Shown in pieces: positions 6,984-11,613 of a DNA stretch of 11,613 bases. A model generated the notes under the pieces. That model was not told the origin of the DNA, did not search any database, and worked only from the letters and a program-made list of their open reading frames with translations. Position 1 is the stretch's first letter. Each line of letters opens with the position of its first letter. The position numbers and the translations under genes are program-made. Source of the DNA: Candidatus Colimorpha enterica (lineage in GTDB: Bacteria > Bacillota > Clostridia > Oscillospirales > CAG-272); assembly GCA_000433515.1 (NCBI GenBank), contig FR891138.1:4221-15833 (forward strand), written 5' to 3'.

Positions 6984-7786
6984 TGAGAACCGCAATAAGC
7001 GTATTTCTTTCTGTTATGATCCTGTGTACCGCTGTGATGACCGGCGTTTCCGCTGCCGATAATACGCCCGCTCTGTTGACCGTGACCGATGTTCTGATGA
7101 TAAACGACAGTCAGCTTATCATACGTTTTTCGGAGCCGGTCGCCTTCAATCTTCTCGGAAAGAACCGCGGTCCGTATATCGCGCTCCGCGTAGTTGATGC
7201 AAACAACCGCCTTCAGTATGCGGGCGGCACGGTACCGCTTCAGTACCGCGGAAGGCTGTGCTTTACCGACAGTGCGCATGATACGGTGCTGTTCACCTAT
7301 GACGACGGCGTGAACGACATTGTCTCCCTTCTTCGGTTTGAGGGCGATCTTGCGCCGTTTGCCGGGCGGGGATATGAGCTTAAACTCGCAATCGAGGAAG
7401 TCCCGTTCGATCAGTCATCCCCAAGCCGCGACGGTCTTATCGACAATATAACGACAGCCGACGGGAAAACAAAGCTCTCGGCAAACCTCGTCGGGAACTG
7501 GGACGGACAGTACTGCGAAATAAAAGAGGACAGGAGCATCAGCGTTGACTCGGGCTCTTTTGAGGACATAACCGACCCCGACGGGTTTGATTACGGAAAG
7601 GTCCTCTCCGTGAAGAGCGGTAACGGAAGCGGATCCGCGTCCGATACCGCAGTCACACCGGACGGAACAAAGAAAAACAGCATTCTGCCGGTCGCGGTGC
7701 TTGCGGGATGCGCGGTTTTTTCGGCTCTGCTTGTGGGTCTGGCTCTTTCGGGCAGAAAAAAACATAACGGGGGAGAGCGGAAATGA
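6980..7786 (+). CDS. Membrane-anchored surface protein with the same domain (paralogue B)
   Basis: The protein has 268 residues: signal peptide (about 1-26, ending VSA-AD), one extracellular domain (about 30-185), a short Gly/Ser/Asp linker, and a transmembrane helix (about 234-256) with a basic tail. The domain parallels that of the preceding protein over its whole length (IALRVVD, LQYAGGTVPLQY, a DIVSLLRFEGD helix region, YELKLAIEE, GLIDN, KLSAN, DGQYCEI) and more weakly the two repeats of the sortase-type protein downstream. Two adjacent ATGs are possible: 6980 overlaps the previous stop as ATGA, and 6983 overlaps it by one base. Only a weak purine-rich stretch precedes them, so translation probably depends on the ribosome finishing the upstream gene. 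Its stop overlaps the GH36 gene start by four bases. No function is known; a surface carbohydrate-related role is inferred from the operon. Confidence 0.78.
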   Translation: MMRTAISVFLSVMILCTAVMTGVSAADNTPALLTVTDVLMINDSQLIIRFSEPVAFNLLGKNRGPYIALRVVDANNRLQYAGGTVPLQYRGRLCFTDSAHDTVLFTYDDGVNDIVSLLRFEGDLAPFAGRGYELKLAIEEVPFDQSSPSRDGLIDNITTADGKTKLSANLVGNWDGQYCEIKEDRSISVDSGSFEDITDPDGFDYGKVLSVKSGNGSGSASDTAVTPDGTKKNSILPVAVLAGCAVFSALLVGLALSGRKKHNGGERK

Positions 7787-9840
7787 AAAAACGGCTTTTC
7801 TCCCTTGCAATGGTGGTAATTATGCTGTTTGGTTTATGCTCATGCGGACGCACCTCCGGTGTGCCGTCGGGAGAGACCGGGCGGGATGACGGGAAAGCGG
7901 CTGACAACGCGGCTGCGGAAACCGCAAGGCTCTGGATCGAGGACAGGATCGGAAACGACGCTTTGTTTTCCTTCAGATACGGTTCTCTGTCCTTCGGCGA
8001 GATTGTGTCCCGCGCGGAAAAGAAAACAGGAAAGTCGGAGGACGGCAACGGGAACACGGTTTATACCGTTGAATACCTTTTCGACGGTGTGAAGGCGACC
8101 TGCACCGCGCTTCTGTACGGAAATTCCGCGGCGGTTGACTGGGTATGCGGATTTGAGAACACCGGGAATGCCGATTCTCAGCCGATAACCGGGATATATG
8201 CCGCAGATACCGTTGTCGATATAACCGACGCGGAGGTGAACTACGCAAACGGCAGCAACGGCAGAGCCGATGATTTTTCGCTTATGTCGAAAAAGCTGAC
8301 CGGGGACGCGGCTCTTGAACTTTCAAGCACCGGGGGACGCTCCTCTCAGGGGCATATGCCGTATTTCGACATTCTGGGCAGTGATTCCGGTGTGATCGCC
8401 GCCGTCGGATGGACGGGGCAGTGGACAGCCTCCGTGAAGCGCGAGGGCGATTCGGTAAGAATACGTGCCGGGATGACAAAGACCGACATTGCTCTTCATG
8501 CCGGGGAGTCGATACGCACGCCGTCGTTTGTCCTCACGTTCTTTGAGGGCGATGCCGATGCCGGTCACAATGCCTTTAGAAGGCTGATACTCAACGAATA
8601 CACTCCCTCGGACGGAGACGGGAAAAAGCTGAGATATCTTCCCCTCACCATAAACAACTGGGGTTCTTCCGGAACCGAAAAGCTCCTTGCGACCGTTGAG
8701 ACGGCAAAACGGTTCGGGGTTGAGTTTGACGTTCTGTGGGTGGACGCGGGATGGTACGGACATCGCGCCTCTGCCGACACCTATGACGACGCATGGTCGC
8801 AGCAGGTCGGGGACTGGTTCATCAACGAAAACCTCTATCCCAACGGTTTTTCGCCGGTTTCGGACGTGCTTCACGGCGACGGCAAGGGGTTGCTTCTCTG
8901 GTTTGAGCCGGAGCGGGTCAGGAAGGACACCGAAACGTACCGGAAGTACGGAAGGTTCGTCCTTGAAACTCCCGCAATGGGTGACACCTGTCTGTGGAAT
9001 TTTGCCGACAGCGATGCGGCGGAATATATGACCGCGCTTATCAGCACGTTCATAAAAAACAACGGGATCGACTGGTACCGGCAGGACTTCAACTGCGACC
9101 CGCTTCTGTTCTGGCAGCTTGAGGACGACAGACAGGGCTTTCACCGCGAGGGGATAACTGAGATAAAGTACATCACCAACCTGTACCGCTATCTTGACAC
9201 TCTTATCGGACAGAATCCGGGACTGCTCATCGACAACTGCGCTTCCGGCGGAAGACGGCTGGATATCGAGATGATGAAGCGCTCAGTGCCGCTCTGGAGA
9301 TCCGATTATTACGTCAGCGGAAATGTGACGGATTCCGATTCGGCAAGGTCGATAGGCTATAACCTGTCATACTGGCTCCCGCTGTCCTGCGGAGGCTCCA
9401 CGACCGACGGGCTGGGTACGTCGTACGACTTCAGGTGCGCGATGGGGTCCGGGATGACTGTTGACATTCCGGTGTCGGATTTCGGCTGGTGGAGCAGAAG
9501 GGTTGACGAGTATTTCCGCATACGAAAGCTTATGAGCGGAGATTACTATATCCTCTCCCAGGGGAATGTCACGAATTACACGAAAAAGAACGCCTGCTAT
9601 GAATATATCGACCCCGAAAGCAGGGAGGGCTGTCTCATTCTTTTCCGTCCGGAGGGTTCTCTTGCGGAAAAACAGACGTTTTATCTCAAAGGGCTTGACC
9701 CTGACGCGGTATATACGCTCAGAGTCTCCGACAACGGCGAGGAAATAACCGCTTCCGGAAAGGTGCTTTCCGATGACGGGCTTACCGTTTCCATGAATCA
9801 GCCGCGTATGTCGCTTGTAATATTCTTTTCGAAAAAATAA
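7783..9840 (+). CDS. GH36-like alpha-galactosidase-type glycoside hydrolase, lipoprotein
   Basis: The 685-residue protein starts with a lipoprotein signal (LCSC, lipidated Cys21) and a short linker. A beta-rich N-terminal domain (about 45-275) precedes a TIM barrel (about 283-595) and a C-terminal beta domain. Clan GH-D motifs are clear: WVDAGWYG at 319-326, WFEPERV at 373-379, DWYRQDFN at 430-437 with Asp435 as predicted nucleophile, CASGGRR at 486-492, and WRSDY at 505-509 with Asp508 as predicted acid/base. These support retaining alpha-galactosidase or a related activity (alpha-N-acetylgalactosaminidase cannot be excluded). The nucleophile motif has Arg-Gln before Asp where classical GH36 enzymes have Lys-Trp, so it belongs to a divergent branch. 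Unlike most Firmicutes GH36 enzymes it should act outside the cell, tethered to the membrane. GGGGGAG lies 7 bases before the ATG, which overlaps the previous stop (ATGA). Confidence 0.88.
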   Translation: MKKRLFSLAMVVIMLFGLCSCGRTSGVPSGETGRDDGKAADNAAAETARLWIEDRIGNDALFSFRYGSLSFGEIVSRAEKKTGKSEDGNGNTVYTVEYLFDGVKATCTALLYGNSAAVDWVCGFENTGNADSQPITGIYAADTVVDITDAEVNYANGSNGRADDFSLMSKKLTGDAALELSSTGGRSSQGHMPYFDILGSDSGVIAAVGWTGQWTASVKREGDSVRIRAGMTKTDIALHAGESIRTPSFVLTFFEGDADAGHNAFRRLILNEYTPSDGDGKKLRYLPLTINNWGSSGTEKLLATVETAKRFGVEFDVLWVDAGWYGHRASADTYDDAWSQQVGDWFINENLYPNGFSPVSDVLHGDGKGLLLWFEPERVRKDTETYRKYGRFVLETPAMGDTCLWNFADSDAAEYMTALISTFIKNNGIDWYRQDFNCDPLLFWQLEDDRQGFHREGITEIKYITNLYRYLDTLIGQNPGLLIDNCASGGRRLDIEMMKRSVPLWRSDYYVSGNVTDSDSARSIGYNLSYWLPLSCGGSTTDGLGTSYDFRCAMGSGMTVDIPVSDFGWWSRRVDEYFRIRKLMSGDYYILSQGNVTNYTKKNACYEYIDPESREGCLILFRPEGSLAEKQTFYLKGLDPDAVYTLRVSDNGEEITASGKVLSDDGLTVSMNQPRMSLVIFFSKK

Positions 9841-9878
9841 CCGTGCGGAAAGTACGGATCAAAGGAAGGAAACAAATC

Positions 9879-10946
9879 ATGAAAAAAATCGCATCGGTAA
9901 TTCTTGTCCTGTGCATGGTATTTGCACTGTCCGGGACGGCTGTCCTTGCGGCAGGTGAAACAAGGCAGACCCCGTTTGCCGTCCGCAGCGGACCGTATCT
10001 GTTCGTCAACTTCGGTCAGCAGTACGACTGGGCGGTGCACGCGAACTTCGTCGCACTTGCGGTCTCTGTCGGCGATACGCTCTGCACTGCGGGAGCCGAC
10101 GGAAATTCCGGTCATCTTCAGGCGTCGGGCGTCCTTACATGGCTCAACGAGGAAAAGACTCTTGCCGTCTTTGCACTTCACGGCGGTCACGGCGCGACTG
10201 TTGAGGAATTCTTCAACGGAAGCAAGACCTTTGAGGGCAAAACTTTCCCGCAGTGGGTCAGCGAAAAGCCCGGCTCTGCGATCACGCTCCGCGTTGACTG
10301 CGCGGCAATAGACGGAGTTATTGATTACAGCTGTCATTACCTCCCGATCTACGACTCTGCGGCAAAGGTGGATTACCCGGTCGCAATAAGAGAGGGTAAC
10401 ACCGTTACGCTCCTCACCGGCGCAGCATACGGTTCGGACGGCAAACTTGAAGCGGTCAGACCCGGATGGTCGGATACAATAACCTTCTCGGCGCTCTGCC
10501 TTGCTCAGGACAAGGCTGACGGCGGAGACGAGCTCCTCTGGGGCAATGCCGATACGCCGCTTCAGGCATCCGGCGACCTTTCGTGGAACGAGCCGAAATC
10601 CGTGGCTTCCTTCACGCTTCATGCCGGTCACAACGCAAAGATCACCGATTTTTACGACGGCACCAACACTGCGTTCGGCGGAAAGGGCTGGAACGAGTGG
10701 AAGGCATCGTTCGACGGGGCATATTACGCTCTCCGGCTTGAATGGTGCAAAGAGCCTTATGACTGCCACTATCCGAAGATTATCGACGGCGCGGTAAAAA
10801 TTATCCCCGAGCTTGCTCCGGCGGCGCCCTCTGGCGACGGAGACATCCCGGATACCGGAAATTCAGCTTTTGGCGGCATGATATTTACCGGACTGCTTTC
10901 GGCTTCGGCTCTTGCATTCGCAGTTTCCCGCAAAAAGCGCCGCTGA
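9879..10946 (+). CDS. Sortase-type cell-surface protein with two tandem copies of an unrecognised domain
   Basis: The 355-residue protein has a signal peptide (about 1-25), two tandem homologous domains (about 56-165 and 203-307), and a C-terminal sorting signal: IPDTG at 323-327, a hydrophobic stretch about 331-349, and RKKRR. This implies covalent attachment to the cell wall by a sortase, with IPDTG a variant of LPxTG. The two copies share LQASG-x-L-x-W with a following NE, then LHGGHGATVEEFFNG against LHAGHNAKITDFYDG, and end with CHYLPIYDSAAKV against CHYPKIIDGAVKI. Their strand order also resembles that of the two upstream membrane-anchored proteins. GGAAGGA (9864-9870) is 8 bases before the ATG; a GTG at 9843 would add 12 residues before the signal and is less likely. 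It lies 38 bases after the GH36 gene, as the last gene of the operon. Binding to glycan or cell wall is a guess. Confidence 0.82.
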   Translation: MKKIASVILVLCMVFALSGTAVLAAGETRQTPFAVRSGPYLFVNFGQQYDWAVHANFVALAVSVGDTLCTAGADGNSGHLQASGVLTWLNEEKTLAVFALHGGHGATVEEFFNGSKTFEGKTFPQWVSEKPGSAITLRVDCAAIDGVIDYSCHYLPIYDSAAKVDYPVAIREGNTVTLLTGAAYGSDGKLEAVRPGWSDTITFSALCLAQDKADGGDELLWGNADTPLQASGDLSWNEPKSVASFTLHAGHNAKITDFYDGTNTAFGGKGWNEWKASFDGAYYALRLEWCKEPYDCHYPKIIDGAVKIIPELAPAAPSGDGDIPDTGNSAFGGMIFTGLLSASALAFAVSRKKRR

Positions 10947-10954
10947 GTCTTAAG

Positions 10955-10971
10955 CTTCCGGCCGACGGAAG
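10955..10971 (+). repeat. Small hairpin between the sortase-protein gene and its terminator
   Basis: CTTCCG (10955-10960) and CGGAAG (10966-10971) form a 6-bp stem with a 5-base loop, eight bases after the stop codon. No U-tract follows. It may shield the 3' end of the transcript, or have no role. Confidence 0.35.
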
Positions 10972-10977
10972 ATACCG

Positions 10978-11027
10978 AAAACCGCCCCTTTATCCCTTTT
11001 TGCAGAGGATGAAGGAGCGGTTTTTTT
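10978..11027 (+). terminator. Strong rho-independent terminator of the surface-protein operon
   Basis: AAAACCGCCCCTTTATCC (10978-10995) pairs with GGATGAAGGAGCGGTTTT (11007-11024), broken by one mismatch and one G-U pair, around an 11-base loop. Seven T residues (11021-11027) follow or close the stem. This ends the plus-strand operon, so the next gene is an independent unit. Confidence 0.9.
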
Positions 11028-11093
11028 GCCTGTCCGGTGTTTCCTCTTCATTGCATACTGTTGAAAATTGATATTTAATCCTTGCTTGTGTGA

Positions 11094-11122
11094 TTGATTG
11101 TCGTGCAAAGGAACTGTATAAT
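11094..11122 (+). promoter_or_regulatory. Sigma-A-type promoter of the right-edge secreted-protein gene
   Basis: TTGATT (11094-11099) and a perfect TATAAT (11117-11122) are separated by 17 bases, with TG directly before the -10. Initiation near 11129 leaves a leader of about 60 bases, containing the dyad at 11133-11154. Confidence 0.8.
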
Positions 11123-11132
11123 ATAAATAAAG

Positions 11133-11154
11133 GGACAAACAAAACAGGTTGTCC
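11133..11154. promoter_or_regulatory. Dyad at the transcription start region, possible operator
   Basis: GGACAA (11133-11138) and TTGTCC (11149-11154) form an inverted repeat with 10 bases between, centred about 20 bases after the -10 box. The position suits a repressor operator or a small leader hairpin. Chance occurrence cannot be ruled out. Confidence 0.3.
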
Positions 11155-11191
11155 GAACAAAAAACTATACAAAACCGAAAGGATTAAAACC

Positions 11192-11613
11192 ATGAAAAAG
11201 TTACTTTCCTTCGCACTTGTCCTGCTTACGGCACTCTCGTTCTGCGTGCCTGTATGCGCGGCAGACAACAGCGGCGTGCTTATCGCAACCGATTTCAAGG
11301 ACCGTAAGGCGTATTTTGTTCCGCTTGATCTGAATCTTGCGTCGGCAAATATAGTTACGGTCGACGGGAACGAGTGTCTTTACATTGCCACCAGAAACAC
11401 CGGTGCAAACAACTGGCTCGGCTTCCCGGTGCCGCAGACCCTCGAAAAAGAGACCGACTATGTTTTTGCGTTTGACGTGGCAGTTCCCCAGCTTTCCGAC
11501 GGAACAAAGACCGGATCGGTGAAAATGTACTGGAACGTGATCACCGGCGCGGGTGCGGACAAGTTCACAAGTGGCGATACACCGAGAGCCGATATCGGCA
11601 GGGTCGATGTCCC
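11192..11613 (+). CDS. Secreted protein, N-terminal part, possible carbohydrate-binding-module fold (cut by window end)
   Basis: The open frame runs past the right edge, so only the first 140 residues are visible. They begin with a clear signal peptide (MKKLLSFALVLLTALSFC, cleavage after about VCAA, residues 21-24). The mature start has a segment with ECLYIATRNTGANNWLGFPV and then TDYVFAFDVAVPQLSDG, a pattern of alternating hydrophobic residues that resembles the jelly-roll of family 4/9-type carbohydrate-binding modules. That is a weak resemblance by eye and no binding residues are claimed. No lipobox is present. AAAGGA (11178-11183) lies 8 bases before the ATG. It has its own promoter after the strong terminator, so it is separate from the upstream operon, although similar secretion suggests a related surface role. 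Confidence 0.8.
   Translation, partial: MKKLLSFALVLLTALSFCVPVCAADNSGVLIATDFKDRKAYFVPLDLNLASANIVTVDGNECLYIATRNTGANNWLGFPVPQTLEKETDYVFAFDVAVPQLSDGTKTGSVKMYWNVITGAGADKFTSGDTPRADIGRVDV

Noticed and set aside
9798..10769. Minus-strand open frame of 323 codons
   Set aside because: It is antisense to the sortase-type surface protein and shows no domain or start signal.
1..11613. CRISPR array, tRNA, rRNA or insertion sequence
   Set aside because: No regularly spaced direct repeats, no tRNA- or rRNA-like sequence and no transposase or recombinase gene were seen.

Overview
The window looks like chromosomal DNA from an anaerobic, Gram-positive Bacillota, most likely a gut or rumen Clostridia in the Oscillospiraceae/Ruminococcaceae neighbourhood. 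This rests on strong AGGAG-type ribosome binding sites, sigma-A-like promoters, lipoprotein and sortase-type surface proteins, moderate GC content, an AraC regulator next to a solute-binding lipoprotein and a glycosidase, and palindrome-rich intergenic repeats. The assignment is inference; no rRNA or phylogenetic marker is present.

Left part, minus strand (about 149-3306): a compact three-gene operon driven by a good promoter at 3278-3306. It encodes an RlmI-like 23S rRNA methyltransferase, a metal-dependent amidohydrolase, and an FkbM-type methyltransferase with an extra N-terminal Rossmann-like domain. The genes overlap by 1 and 4 bases. Downstream (1-148) lies a dense cluster of small hairpins that looks like an intergenic repeat element.

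Middle (3243-4386): divergently from that operon, a promoter at 3345-3373 drives an AraC-family regulator. A perfect 15-bp inverted repeat plus a GC-rich hairpin sit in its leader, and a rho-independent terminator follows the gene.

Right part, plus strand (about 4434-11027): a probable five-gene operon for extracellular carbohydrate handling. In order it encodes a solute-binding lipoprotein, two membrane-anchored surface proteins, a GH36-like (alpha-galactosidase-type) lipoprotein, and a sortase-type surface protein. The two membrane-anchored proteins and the sortase protein appear to share one unrecognised extracellular domain, present twice in the sortase protein. Genes 2-4 of this operon are coupled by ATGA overlaps, and a strong terminator closes it at 10978-11027. 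The five products are all exported and no permease or ATPase is present, so uptake would need transporters encoded elsewhere. The AraC regulator is the obvious candidate controller.

Right edge (11094-11613): a new promoter starts another secreted protein with a carbohydrate-binding-module-like N-terminus. It runs off the window. No stretch over 300 bases lacks a gene; the longest gaps are 287, 252 and 245 bases and are filled by the regulatory signals listed.
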